Source: Ruminococcus sp. (GTDB lineage: Bacteria > Bacillota > Clostridia > Oscillospirales > Ruminococcaceae). Taken from it: DNA of 64,000 nucleotides. Under the pieces are notes generated by a model that saw only the letters and a program-made list of their open reading frames with translations, was not told the DNA's origin and did no database searches. The translations under genes were made by a program, and so were the position numbers. The stretch covers positions 1 to 64,000 of the forward strand of contig JAFWWU010000106.1 of the NCBI GenBank assembly GCA_017523285.1. Direction: 5' to 3'. This document shows positions 45,201-54,373 of this stretch, one piece after another; within the stretch, counting starts at the first letter, position 1; each line of letters begins with the position of its first letter.

Positions 45201-48200
45201 ATCCTATCTTCCGTGTTATGTATGAAACTGAGATATATGAAAACGGCTTTGCACTTGTAGATGAAGCTCCTGCAAAGGAAAGTATAATAAACGAGCCTGC
45301 CCCAAATATCTCGGAAGTGCCTGAGCTGAACGGCGAAAAGCACGACTTTACAATCACAGACGAAAACCTCGGCGTCGGCGGTGCAAAATCAAAGTTCAAG
45401 GCAAATGTAGAAGCAATCAAGCTCCTTAACGAGCTTGAATTTGAGAACAGACGAGCAACTCCCGAAGAACAGGAAATCCTTTCCCGTTATGTCGGCTGGG
45501 GCGGTCTTGCACAAGCATTTGACGAGAACAATTCAGCGTGGTCAAGCGAGTTTACCGAGCTTTATACGCTCCTTTCCCCCGACGAGTACGAAAGTGCAAA
45601 GGCTTCTACCCTGAACGCACACTATACCTCTCCGACAGTAATCAATGCGATGTATGAAGGACTTAAAAACCTCGGCTTTAAGGGTGGTAATGTGTTAGAG
45701 CCTGCAATGGGCGTAGGTAATTTCTTTGGCGTTATGCCCGAAGAAATGAGAAGCGGCAAGCTGTACGGCGTAGAGCTTGACAGTATTTCAGGCAGAATAG
45801 CAAAACAACTCTATCAGAACGCAGACATTCAGATAAGCGGATTTGAAAAAACCTCTTTCCCCGACAACTTCTTTGATGTTGCGGTGGGTAATGTTCCTTT
45901 CGGTCAGTACAAGCTCGCTGAAAAGCGTTATGATAAGCTAAATCTGAATATTCACGACCATTTCTTCGCCAAGTCGCTTGACAAAGTTCGTGCAGGCGGT
46001 GTAGTTGCTTTCGTAACCTCAAAGGGTACGCTCGACAAGGCTAATCCGCAGTTCAGAAAGTATCTTGCACAAAGAGCCGAGCTTCTCGGAGCTATCCGAC
46101 TTCCGAACAATGCTTTCAAGGATAACGCAGGAACGGAAGTAACCTCTGACATTATCTTTCTTCAAAAGCGTGATAAAATGCTTGACATTGAGCCTGATTG
46201 GGTACACCTCGGTCAGACAGAGGAAGGAGTTCCCGTAAACAAGTATTTTGAGCAGCATCCTGAAATGGTGCTTGGCGAAATGAAGCAAGGCGTAGAGTTC
46301 TCTATGTATGGCAATGCTGATGAAACAGCTTGTGTTCCTATCGAGGGTACAAGCCTGAAAGAACAGCTCAGAGAAGCTATCAAGAACATTCAGGGGACTA
46401 TCCCCGAAGTTGAACAGGAAAACGCAGAAAAGGTTGCAGAGAGTATCCCTGCCGACCCGAACGTGCGTAACTTTTCCTATGCAGTTGTTGACGATAAGCT
46501 CTATTTCAGAGAAAACAGCCGTATGTTCCTTAAAGATGATTTGCCGAAGGCAACCGAGGAACGTATAAAGGGTATGTGCGAGCTTCGTGACTGTGTACGA
46601 ACGCTGATTGACTATCAGCTCAACGAGTACAGCGACTATGATATTCGCTCACAGCAGACTGAGCTTAACAGAGTCTATGACGATTTCACAAAGAAATACG
46701 GCTTAATCAATTCTGCGGGTAATGCAAGAGCATTTTCCGAGGACAGCTCCTACTACCTTCTTTCTTCTCTTGAAGTTCTCAATGAGAACGGAGAACTTGA
46801 ACGCAAGGCAGATATGTTCACAAAGCGTACTATCAAGCAGAAAGCACAGGTTACAAGCGTAGATACAGCATCAGAAGCACTTGCGGTATCAATTTCCGAA
46901 AAGGCTCGTGTAGATATTCCTTTTATGGAACAGCTTACGGGCAAATCCGAAGAACAGCTTGTGAACGACCTTAAAGGTGTCATTTTCCGTAATCCTCAAA
47001 ACAATCAGTGGGAAACTGCTGACGAGTACCTGTCGGGCAACGTTCGAGGCAAGCTTGAATTTGCAAAGAAAGCGGCAGAAGTATTCGACGAGGATTTAAG
47101 CGTAAACATCGCTGCTCTCGAAAAGGCTATGCCGAAACCTCTTGAAGCAAGTGAAATTGATGTCAGACTTGGTGCGACTTGGCTTAATACGGATATAATC
47201 AAGCAGTTTATGATTGAAACTCTCCAAGTTCCACGATACTTGCAGAATATGTTTGATGTGAATTTCTCGAAATACACATCTGAATGGAACATTGAAGGCA
47301 AGAATGTGGACAGAAGCAATGTAGCTGCCAATATGACTTATGGTACGGCAAGAAAGAACGCTTACTCCATTATTGAAGATACGCTTAACCTCCGTGACGC
47401 ACGAGTTTACGACCGTGTGGAACAGCCTGACGGAACGATTAAATCCGTTCTGAATAAGAAAGAAACTATGATTGCTCAGGAAAAGCAGGAAGCTATCAAG
47501 CAAGTGTTTAAGGACTGGATATTCAAAGACCCTGACCGCCGAGAAAAGCTCGTAAACAAATACAATGAGATGTTCAACAGCTCCAGACCGAGAGAGTATG
47601 ACGGAAGTCATATCACTTTTTCGGGTATGTCCCCTGAAATTCAGCTCAGAACACATCAGCTCAACGCCATTGCACACACTATGTATGGTGGAAACACCTT
47701 GCTCGCTCACCAAGTGGGTGCGGGCAAGACATTTGAAATGGTAGCCTCCGCAATGGAAAGCAAGCGACTTGGTTTATGTACTAAGTCGCTTTTTGTTGTG
47801 CCAAATCACCTTACAGAGCAGATGGGAGCAGAGTTTTTAAGGCTTTATCCTGCCGCTAATATCCTTGTTGCAACCAAAAAGGACTTTGAAGCCAAAAACC
47901 GTAAGCGTTTATGCTCGAAGATTGCAACGGGAGATTACGATGCAGTTATCATCGGACACTCACAGCTTGAAAAGATACCTGTATCGGCTGAACGACAAGA
48001 AAGAATGATACGCAGACAGATTAACGAAATCGCCGAAGGTATTGAGTCACTCGGAAGGTCGCAGAGTGCAAGATTTTCTGTAAAACAGCTTGAAAAAACA
48101 AAGCGTAATCTTGAAGCAAAACTTAAAAAGCTCGTTGAAAATCCGCAGAGGGACGATGTAGTTACCTTTGAAGAACTCGGTATCGACAAGATGTTTGTGG

Positions 48201-50236
48201 ACGAAGCTCACTCATTCAAAAATTTGTTCCTCTACACCAAAATGCGAAATGTAGCAGGTATTCAGCAGACGGAAGCTCAGAAGTCGGCTGACCTTTATAT
48301 GAAGTGTCAGTATCTTGACGAAATCACAGGTGGTAAGGGCATTGTCTTTGCAACTGGAACTCCCGTCAGCAACAGTATGACCGAACTATACACGATGATG
48401 AGATACTTGCAGGCTGACAAGCTCAAAGAAATGGGTATGCACAATTTCGACGCTTGGGCGGCGAACTTCGGTGAAGCCGTTACAGCGATTGAGCTTGCCC
48501 CCGAAGGTACGGGATACAGAGCGAAAACAAGGTTTTCAAAATTCTTCAACCTCCCCGAACTCATCAATGTTTTCAAGGAATGTGCGGATATAAAGACGGC
48601 GGATATGCTTAATCTCCCTGTTCCTGAAGCACACTTCCACAATGTAGTTGTAAAGCCGAGCGATATTCAAAAGGATATGGTTATGGCTCTCTCGGACAGA
48701 GCGAAGGACATTCACGATAAAAAGGTACAGCCCGAAGAAGATAATATGCTCAAGGTCACGAATGATGGGCGTAAAATCGGACTTGACCAGCGACTTATAG
48801 ACCCTTTGCTCCCTGACGACCCAAACTCAAAGGTAAACACTTGTGTTTCCAATGTCTTTGACATCTATCAGAAGAATGATGATAAGAAGTCAACACAGCT
48901 CGTTTTCTGCGACTTTTCGACACCGAAAAACGACGGCTCTTTCAATCTCTATGATGATATTCGTGATAAGCTTATAGCAAAAGGTGTTCCGAAAGAGGAA
49001 ATTGCCTTTATTCACGAAGCTGACAGCGAAGCCAAAAAGAAAGAGTTGTTCTCAAAGGTAAGACAAGGCAAAGTCCGTGTTCTGCTCGGCTCAACGGCGA
49101 AGTGCGGTGCAGGCACAAACATTCAGGACAAGCTCATAGCACTTCATCACCTTGACTGCCCTTGGCGTCCGTCAGATTTGGAGCAGCGTGAAGGTCGAAT
49201 TATCCGTCAGGGTAATGAAAACAAGGAAGTTGAGGTTTACCGATATATGACCGAAGCAACCTTCGACGCATATCTCTATCAGACTATTGAGAACAAGCAG
49301 AGGTTTATATCACAGATTATGTCAAGTAAATCTCCCGTGCGTTCTTGCGAAGATGTGGACGAAGCAACTCTTTCTTATGCGGAGGTAAAAGCTCTCTGTG
49401 CAGGAAATCCTTTAATCAAGGAGAAAATGGACTTGGATGTAGCCGTTACAAAGCTCAAAGTGTCAAAAGCCCATCACACCTCACAGCAGTACAGCATTGA
49501 GGACAGCGTTCGCAAGCATTTCCCTGAAAGGATTGCAAAGACGGAACAGCGTATCGAAGGCTACAAGTCTGACCTTGAACACATTAAGACACAGCCTATC
49601 GTAACCGAGGGTATCGCTCCTATGACGGTTCTCAATAAGACCTTTACCGACAAGGAAGATGCGGGCAAGGCTATTCTTCTTGCTTGCAAGCAAGTGAAAT
49701 CAAAGGAAAGTCTTGAAATAGGCTCTTATAAGGGATTTGATATGTCCCTCTCGTATGACAGTTTTGCTCAGGAATTTCATCTTGAATTACAGCGTGAAAT
49801 GTCCTACACTGTAACGCTCGGCACTTCCGAAAGCGGTAATATTCTCCGTATCGACAATGCTTTAGATTCCATTGAAAAGCGTTTAGAGAATAGTCAGGAA
49901 CAGCTCGAAACACTTAACGAACAGTTAAACACAGCAAAGGCAGAGCTTGGCAAGCCGTTCCCACAAGAAGCAGAGCTTACGGAAAAGCTCGCCCGACTTG
50001 CAGAGCTGAACACTCTCCTTAATATTGACGAAAACGCTATTGAAAATGCTGCTGTTGCGGCAGAAAAGAAGCCTGATATTCCGATTTCTGCTGACGAAGT
50101 AAAGCCAATGAGAAATGTATCTCCTGAAAAGAAACCGTCTATTCTCGGCAGAATAAAGGAAATGCAGTCAGCTCAGGCTGGTAATATCCCAAAGGAAAAG
50201 GCTCCGACAAAGGACAAAACCTCTGAAATCAGCTAA
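42281..50236 (+). CDS. Giant methyltransferase-SNF2 helicase of conjugative element
   Basis: A 2651-residue cytosolic protein. The first 120 residues resemble an ArdC-type ssDNA-binding domain (LLRTSSRLYKYSFKDQVLIH). Residues about 240-380 are low-complexity and acidic, followed by several small repeated-looking alpha/beta modules to about 1000. A DNA methylase-like core has motif I LEPAMGVGNFFG near 1138 and a motif IV-like VGNVPFGQ near 1202, where the usual NPPY/F is NVPF. An SF2 helicase follows: Walker A HQVGAGKT near 1810, DEAH near 1972, TGTPVSNSM, and QREGRIIRQGN near 2303. Coiled coil follows to the end. Relatives are hallmarks of Tn1549-like elements and may protect DNA on entry. 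Confidence 0.88.
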   Translation: MSTKLQEYQARLNESTERLWKDSNEYMSLLRTSSRLYKYSFKDQVLIHSQRPDAVACAEYDTWGREDITNRYVKRGSKGIALIADDNGKARLRYVFDFSDTAARDERSKTPFFWSITSENENAVLKQLGTNAVTLDTAILEKARELARNYSGDYLHDLMRETDGTFLEELDEFNVRASFESMLETSIAYTVLTRCGYEAEMYIEPDDFRGIHEFNSVEAISILGNATSDLSEQILRNIELTLKTERSKENDRSITENNDRERNPVHSGREDADLSSRLGTSAAEGNREIRTDEKDLPDEQQERNLSGNAPEGNSEQPFGRDRRNSEPQALGNPFENGERSRSNRGTESDRPDDLGGNDEHSEGSGRGNDNQRTDLQLNENEAVLETISDTAFSMSEDKVLAVINHYDEMNISKQETLDFFLENEDGTRRADFIKAAYGHRAVEFELDGEIVGYRKHGDGLEMWEGSPENSTMFSWDVVQELTASLIDRHEFIDLPDFFDIEPEIEEVGGYDEPMQLSLFGDIDDEPMLPAESSEFDYSPASVFTQDMIDYVLRAGSNEPHSLERIVAHFEKNKGIESNAEFLRKEFGTNGRGFLYESPDGLNKARYSAWYDKDGITIGMGETAFNRYGSVSMTWEQVSERISELLNEGRFATQDILKAAEPYDRKQLADKLWYLHQDVEVEYFIPDYFFIGGFDVSTDKIAEALQGEKPVQEMIDGMKDLIKQYEADRDVLRFHFHDLPEILEKLKDRQLDRTKFTAEPSFTVKHKYFITEDEKNKLVASGSNVVGGKKRIAKFFKEPHTAKEKADFLKNEYGIGGSGRSGYNTWHDSKGLVLTKGDLSKPDAQVTMKWNEVAERVSKLVAQNRFITQKDIDDEIRYAKRVIANASDNPLEEQSIKQAKAVLEEYGIELEEKPEPTEDVVSEVAEEIEEYNNDDEIKLKVGDKIELDDGVFEITEISDSIDDTKYQLRDLGSIYPIFRVMYETEIYENGFALVDEAPAKESIINEPAPNISEVPELNGEKHDFTITDENLGVGGAKSKFKANVEAIKLLNELEFENRRATPEEQEILSRYVGWGGLAQAFDENNSAWSSEFTELYTLLSPDEYESAKASTLNAHYTSPTVINAMYEGLKNLGFKGGNVLEPAMGVGNFFGVMPEEMRSGKLYGVELDSISGRIAKQLYQNADIQISGFEKTSFPDNFFDVAVGNVPFGQYKLAEKRYDKLNLNIHDHFFAKSLDKVRAGGVVAFVTSKGTLDKANPQFRKYLAQRAELLGAIRLPNNAFKDNAGTEVTSDIIFLQKRDKMLDIEPDWVHLGQTEEGVPVNKYFEQHPEMVLGEMKQGVEFSMYGNADETACVPIEGTSLKEQLREAIKNIQGTIPEVEQENAEKVAESIPADPNVRNFSYAVVDDKLYFRENSRMFLKDDLPKATEERIKGMCELRDCVRTLIDYQLNEYSDYDIRSQQTELNRVYDDFTKKYGLINSAGNARAFSEDSSYYLLSSLEVLNENGELERKADMFTKRTIKQKAQVTSVDTASEALAVSISEKARVDIPFMEQLTGKSEEQLVNDLKGVIFRNPQNNQWETADEYLSGNVRGKLEFAKKAAEVFDEDLSVNIAALEKAMPKPLEASEIDVRLGATWLNTDIIKQFMIETLQVPRYLQNMFDVNFSKYTSEWNIEGKNVDRSNVAANMTYGTARKNAYSIIEDTLNLRDARVYDRVEQPDGTIKSVLNKKETMIAQEKQEAIKQVFKDWIFKDPDRREKLVNKYNEMFNSSRPREYDGSHITFSGMSPEIQLRTHQLNAIAHTMYGGNTLLAHQVGAGKTFEMVASAMESKRLGLCTKSLFVVPNHLTEQMGAEFLRLYPAANILVATKKDFEAKNRKRLCSKIATGDYDAVIIGHSQLEKIPVSAERQERMIRRQINEIAEGIESLGRSQSARFSVKQLEKTKRNLEAKLKKLVENPQRDDVVTFEELGIDKMFVDEAHSFKNLFLYTKMRNVAGIQQTEAQKSADLYMKCQYLDEITGGKGIVFATGTPVSNSMTELYTMMRYLQADKLKEMGMHNFDAWAANFGEAVTAIELAPEGTGYRAKTRFSKFFNLPELINVFKECADIKTADMLNLPVPEAHFHNVVVKPSDIQKDMVMALSDRAKDIHDKKVQPEEDNMLKVTNDGRKIGLDQRLIDPLLPDDPNSKVNTCVSNVFDIYQKNDDKKSTQLVFCDFSTPKNDGSFNLYDDIRDKLIAKGVPKEEIAFIHEADSEAKKKELFSKVRQGKVRVLLGSTAKCGAGTNIQDKLIALHHLDCPWRPSDLEQREGRIIRQGNENKEVEVYRYMTEATFDAYLYQTIENKQRFISQIMSSKSPVRSCEDVDEATLSYAEVKALCAGNPLIKEKMDLDVAVTKLKVSKAHHTSQQYSIEDSVRKHFPERIAKTEQRIEGYKSDLEHIKTQPIVTEGIAPMTVLNKTFTDKEDAGKAILLACKQVKSKESLEIGSYKGFDMSLSYDSFAQEFHLELQREMSYTVTLGTSESGNILRIDNALDSIEKRLENSQEQLETLNEQLNTAKAELGKPFPQEAELTEKLARLAELNTLLNIDENAIENAAVAAEKKPDIPISADEVKPMRNVSPEKKPSILGRIKEMQSAQAGNIPKEKAPTKDKTSEIS

Positions 50237-50241
50237 AAACA

Positions 50242-50279
50242 GCTCCTCTTGTCTTACGGCAAGGGGAGCAATTCTTTTT
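50242..50279 (+). terminator. Hairpin and T-run before the CHC2 gene
   Basis: A 10-bp stem GCTCCTCTTG (50242-50251) / CAAGGGGAGC (50260-50269) is followed by AATTCTTTTT and then directly by the AGGAGGTGG site of the next gene. It may limit CHC2 expression. Confidence 0.6.
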
Positions 50280-50292
50280 AGGAGGTGGCGAT

Positions 50293-50901
50293 TTGAACTT
50301 GTTTGAAGCTGTGAAAGAGAGCGTAAGTCCTCGTCAGATAGCCGATTATTACGGCTTGTCGGTGCGTAACGATATGGTTAGCTGTCTGTTTCACGATGAA
50401 AGAACTCCGTCAATGAAGCTGTACGACGACCATTTCTACTGTTTCGGCTGTTCCAAGTACGGAGATGTTACAGATATGGTAGGAGAGCTGTTTGGAATAT
50501 CCCCGAAAGAAGCGGCAGAAAAGATTGCTCACGATTTTGGCATAAGCTACGACAGACAATACAGCGAATACAAGCCAAACAAAGACAGCGTTATTGCCAA
50601 GATACGACGGGAACAGGAAAACGCAAAGAAAAATCACACTTTCAGAGTCCTTTGTGATTATCTTCATCTGCTTAAAGACTGGCGTACAGAATATGCTCCG
50701 AAGTCGTCAGAAGAAAAGCCAAATCCGTTATTTGTAAAGGCTTTGACGGAAACTGACTATATCGAAAGTCTGCTTGATTACTTTATATCAGGCACTAAGG
50801 ACGATATTGCGGATATTGTCAAGGATGAAAACGGCAGTATCGCTAAAATAGAAAAGACAGTTATGAAGTTCAGTAAACCTTCTGCTGAACTTACAATGTA
50901 G
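50293..50901 (+). CDS. CHC2 zinc-finger (DnaG primase-like) protein
   Basis: A 202-residue protein starting with TTG 50293 (GGAGGTGG upstream). Residues about 8-80 form the primase zinc-binding domain: CLFHDERTPSMKLYDDHFYC with the following FGC, a CHCC ligand set, then GDVTDMVGELFGISPKEAAE. It lacks the Toprim catalytic domain of full primases, so it can bind DNA but probably not make primers alone. The rest is helical and charged. It ends the conjugation block and is closed by a strong terminator. Confidence 0.88.
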   Translation: MNLFEAVKESVSPRQIADYYGLSVRNDMVSCLFHDERTPSMKLYDDHFYCFGCSKYGDVTDMVGELFGISPKEAAEKIAHDFGISYDRQYSEYKPNKDSVIAKIRREQENAKKNHTFRVLCDYLHLLKDWRTEYAPKSSEEKPNPLFVKALTETDYIESLLDYFISGTKDDIADIVKDENGSIAKIEKTVMKFSKPSAELTM

Positions 50902-50905
50902 AGAA

Positions 50906-50959
50906 ACCCTCTCGGCAGTTACACTTCGGTGTAGCTGTCGGGAGGGTCTTTTCTTTTTG
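50906..50959 (+). terminator. Long terminator closing the conjugation block
   Basis: A very long hairpin (50906-50947): ACCCTC, TCGGCAG and TTACAC arms pair with GTGTAG, CTGTCGG and GAGGGT around a TTCG loop, followed by CTTTTCTTTTT. Confidence 0.9.
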
Positions 50960-51081
50960 CCTTGATTTCGGGCAAGAGATGTAAAATAATTGTGAAATCA
51001 ACTACTATTTTAATCGAATAAGCAAAAAAGTGTTCATTTTCACGAATTTGGTGAAAACACAGAAATTCAGACCGAATTTTA

Positions 51082-51110
51082 TTGATTTTTTGTCAAAAAA
51101 GTGGTATAAT
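51082..51110 (+). promoter_or_regulatory. Promoter of the degraded PLD-helicase gene
   Basis: TTGATT (51082-51087), 17 bases and TATAAT (51105-51110). The 50960-51217 spacer is AT-rich and otherwise empty. Confidence 0.65.
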
Positions 51111-51217
51111 AATAAAATGGATTAGTGCGTACTTGCAAAAAACTGCAAATTCAAGTTCGTTGTCCCGAAAATGATACAACGAATACGATATAATGTTAGT
51201 GAAAGGCGGATTTACTT

Positions 51218-52198
51218 ATGTTACCTGAACTTATCGACAATAAAAACAAAACACTCAAAGATGATTTATCGACTGAAATAAAATCAGGTAGCAAATTGGC
51301 TATTGCTGCCGCTTGTTTCTCTATTTATGCATTTCAGGAATTGAAAGATGAATTGTCTGGTATAGATGAACTTCGTTTCATATTTACATCCCCCACATTT
51401 ACGACGGAAAAAGCAAAAAAAGAAAGACGAGAATTTTATATTCCCCGTCTTGATAGAGAACGAAGCCTTTATGGTACAGAGTTTGAGGTAAAGCTTCGTA
51501 ACGAAATGACTCAGAAAGCTATCGCAAGAGAATGTGCGGAGTGGATACAAAAAAAAGTTACGTTTAAATCCAATATTTCCTCAGACCACATTCAAGGCTT
51601 TATGAATGTTAATGAAACAAATTATATGCCCGTGAATGGATTTACAACAGTTGAACTTGGTTGCGAACGTGGCAACAATGCATATAGTGCGATATTTAAA
51701 AACGGCTCACCTATATCAAATCAGTTTCTTTCAACATTTGATGAACTGTGGAACGACGAAGAAAAAATGCAGAATGTTACTGATATTGTAATCGAAAACA
51801 TTACTGCTGCATACAACGAAAACTCGCCTGATTTCATATATTTTGTAACGCTCTATAATATTTTCAATGAATTCCTTGAAGATATATCAGAGGACTTTCT
51901 TCCAAACGAAGCGACAGGCTTTAAAGAAAGCAAGATATGGAGTATGCTATATAACTTCCAGAAAGATGCTGCTCTTGCAATTATTAACAAGCTTGAAAAG
52001 TATAATGGTTGTATCCTTGCGGATAGTGTGGGTCTTGGTAAGACGTTTACTGCATTATCAGTTATCAAATATTACGAGAACAGAAATAAGTCTGTGTTGG
52101 TTCTTTGTCCCAAAAAGCTGACAAACAACTGGAATACATACAAGGATATCCATTTTATGATGAGTTTCTTAAAAAGCATTATAAAACTCAGTTGTTAA
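51218..52198 (+). pseudogene. PLD-SNF2 helicase, truncated (second, distinct copy)
   Basis: The N-terminal 310 codons of a PLD-SNF2 type helicase. Residues 1-190 look like a PLD-like domain (FSIYAFQELKDELSGIDELR, then FTTVELGCERGNN), but the HxK motif is not intact (it reads HIQGF). Walker A is present (ADSVGLGKTFTALSVIKYYE), followed by VLVLCPKKLTNNWNTYK, and then the homology stops. From about 52145 the DNA belongs to a type III methyltransferase in another frame, so all later helicase motifs are lost. It is not a copy of the protein at 19764-22856; the sequences differ throughout. AAAGGCGG precedes ATG 51218. Confidence 0.8.
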
Positions 52199-52665
52199 GA
52201 AAATGGGGAGAAAACAGCAAACGCTCAGATAGACCCAACTTATTCTATCCCATCATAGACCCTGATGGTAATGAAAATTTCCCAATGGTTTCAGATACAG
52301 AAGAAGGTTGTTGGCGTTGGGGCAAAGAAACGATGGCAGAAAATATAAAAAAAGGTTTGGTGGAATTCAAAAAAAGGGAAGGAAAGTGGATTGCTTATGA
52401 AAAATTGCTTGAACCAGATGAAGGTGAGTTTAAAACAAAGCTTTATTCAACAGTAATTGATGATATTTCTAACTCTACTGGTGCAGCATTGATTAAGTCA
52501 CTATTCGATGGAAAGCCATTTGATTATCCGAAACCTGTGGATTTAATTACAAGGGTTTTAAATTTAGGAAATGTTCGTAATGATGACATTGTTTTAGACT
52601 TTTTCAGCGGCTCTGCCACAACCGCCCACGCAGTAATGCAAGTGAGTTGTTTATTGCGGCGGTAA
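52135..52665 (+). pseudogene. Type III restriction Mod methyltransferase, internal/C-terminal fragment
   Basis: This frame encodes the central and C-terminal part of a beta-class adenine methyltransferase (Mod): LLRKWGENSKRSDRPNLFYP, then WRWGKETM, then LIKSLFDGKPFDYPKPVDLI, and motif I LDFFSGSATTAHAVMQ (S-adenosylmethionine binding). Homology begins within a dozen bases of the helicase break and stops after HAVMQ at 52641, just before a region tied to a serine recombinase. The N-terminal catalytic DPPY part is missing. No Res subunit is visible. Confidence 0.85.
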
Positions 52666-52711
52666 CTTTCCTGTAATGGGCGGTCATGAGAACTGCCCTA
52701 AAAATCATATG

Positions 52712-54325
52712 TTATGAACCGATACCGACATTCCCGATAAATCGATAGTAGATCTCAATCGGCATTACTTTGTTACCGTCCTCGTCTATCTGTTCATGGA
52801 TAACGATTTTCTCAATCAAGGTATTCAGTAAAACCGCGTCAAGCTCGGTTATCGTTGTGTATTGTTCGAGTAAATCCGCAAATTCCTGTACGGATTTGCT
52901 CTGCTTTGTATAATGAGTGAGCTTTATTTGAAGCTCATTGTATCGCTCTTTTAGCTGCGCTTCCTCTTTTTCAATGTTTGCGGACATCGCGAAATACCGT
53001 TCCTCGGAAATGCGTTTAAAAACCTTATCTTCGTAAAGGTTTTGCAGGATTATATTCAGCTCGTCAAGACGCTGTTTTGTTTTCTGCATTTCCTTTTGGT
53101 AAGAGGTTTTCTCATCGTGTATTTGGCTGTCAGAACGATTAATAAACCGCTCTATGTATAATGACCTATCATTGCTTGAAAGCGCGATATGGCGGTTTAT
53201 ATCTTCCAATACAATGGCCTTTAAATCATCAGCATTTATTGAATGAGGTGTGCAGCTGCCTCTACCATGCCTTACATACCTGTTGCATTTATATTTCGGA
53301 GTATGATTAACGCTGTGTTCCTTTTTGTATACAATTGTTTTTCCGCACTCTCCGCATACAAGCAAACCCTTAAAGATATTATCGGGATTGGCTTCGTTAA
53401 AATGCTTCTTAACGCTGATACGCTTCTGTACCGTTTCAAAATCCTCTCGGCTGACAAGCGGCTCATGTGTATTCGGAACGGTTATCCACTCGCTTTCCGG
53501 TCTTACAATAACGCGCTTATCCTTAAATGATTTTGACGTGCGCCGCTGGCTGACCATATCGCCCATATAAACAGGATTTTGAAGAATAACCTGTACGCCG
53601 CGCTTTATCCAATCATACGGAAACTGTATGCCCTCCGTTTTCTGTAGAACGCCGTTTTTATCCCTTGTATACGCTCCGGGAGTTGGTATATGCTCCTGTT
53701 TAAGAGTATATGCAATCTCGGTGCAGGTCTTACCCTCCAATGCCATACGGTACATGCGCTGTACAATAGGAGCGTGTTCATCGGGAATGAGCTTGTGCTT
53801 ATCCTCCGGCGATTTCATATAGCCGTATGGAGTGCGTCTGCCCGTGTATTCGCCTTTCAGAGCCTTTGTTCTGTACGCCGAACGAACTTTTTTGGAAATA
53901 TCCTTTGCATACCATTCGTTTATGATGTTCTTGAACGGAGCAAATTCGTTCTCACCGTTATCACTGTCAATACCATCATTGACTGCGATAAATCTAACAT
54001 TATGTTTTGGGAACAACACCTCGGTGTAATATCCCGTCTGCAAATACTCTCTGCCTAATCGGGATAAATCCTTTACTATGACCGTTCCGACCTTGCCTGC
54101 TTCAATCTCTGAGAGGAGCCGCTGAAAATCGGGACGGTTGTAGTTAGTGCCTGAGTATCCGTCGTCTATGAAGTATTGGCAGTTACCGAAACCGTTTTCA
54201 TCTGCGTAATGTTTTAGCATTGCCTTTTGTGTCTGTATGCTCACGCTGTCGCCGTTAAATTCATCATCTCTGCTCAGTCTGCAATAAAGAGCCGTTATTT
54301 TATTATACTGCTGTTTCTGTTTCAT
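52712..54325 (-). CDS. Large serine recombinase 1
   Basis: A 537-residue site-specific integrase/excisionase of the large serine family. The catalytic domain has YCRLSRDD with nucleophile Ser18 and IVKDLSRLGREYLQTG. A recombinase domain follows (about 165-290), then a zinc ribbon with CGECGKTIVY near 340 and a second Cys pair (CNRYVRHGRGSC), and a long coiled-coil tail. Its 3' end is 70 bases from the break in mod, the usual position of a recombinase next to an attachment site, so it probably inserted an element there. It has a good promoter at 54374-54402. Confidence 0.93.
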   Translation of the reverse strand: MKQKQQYNKITALYCRLSRDDEFNGDSVSIQTQKAMLKHYADENGFGNCQYFIDDGYSGTNYNRPDFQRLLSEIEAGKVGTVIVKDLSRLGREYLQTGYYTEVLFPKHNVRFIAVNDGIDSDNGENEFAPFKNIINEWYAKDISKKVRSAYRTKALKGEYTGRRTPYGYMKSPEDKHKLIPDEHAPIVQRMYRMALEGKTCTEIAYTLKQEHIPTPGAYTRDKNGVLQKTEGIQFPYDWIKRGVQVILQNPVYMGDMVSQRRTSKSFKDKRVIVRPESEWITVPNTHEPLVSREDFETVQKRISVKKHFNEANPDNIFKGLLVCGECGKTIVYKKEHSVNHTPKYKCNRYVRHGRGSCTPHSINADDLKAIVLEDINRHIALSSNDRSLYIERFINRSDSQIHDEKTSYQKEMQKTKQRLDELNIILQNLYEDKVFKRISEERYFAMSANIEKEEAQLKERYNELQIKLTHYTKQSKSVQEFADLLEQYTTITELDAVLLNTLIEKIVIHEQIDEDGNKVMPIEIYYRFIGNVGIGS

Positions 54326-54373
54326 TTTTTATTCCTTTCCGAAACAGCAATTCAAGATATTTTGTATATTACT

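Larger units (their letters stand above)
22913..50959. mobile_element. Tn1549/CD1107-like integrative conjugative element backbone (boundaries approximate)
   Basis: A long run of + strand genes in the order rep-like, PcfB, VirD4, Maff2, VirB6, PrgI, VirB4, CD1108, DUF4315, CD1107, topoisomerase III, DUF3849-YodL, TTRAP, methylase-helicase and CHC2, which is characteristic of clostridial Tn1549-like elements. Base composition is richer in G+C than the flanks. No relaxase, integrase or att repeat was found in this interval, so the ends given are the outermost terminators and remnants, not attachment sites. Confidence 0.8.
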
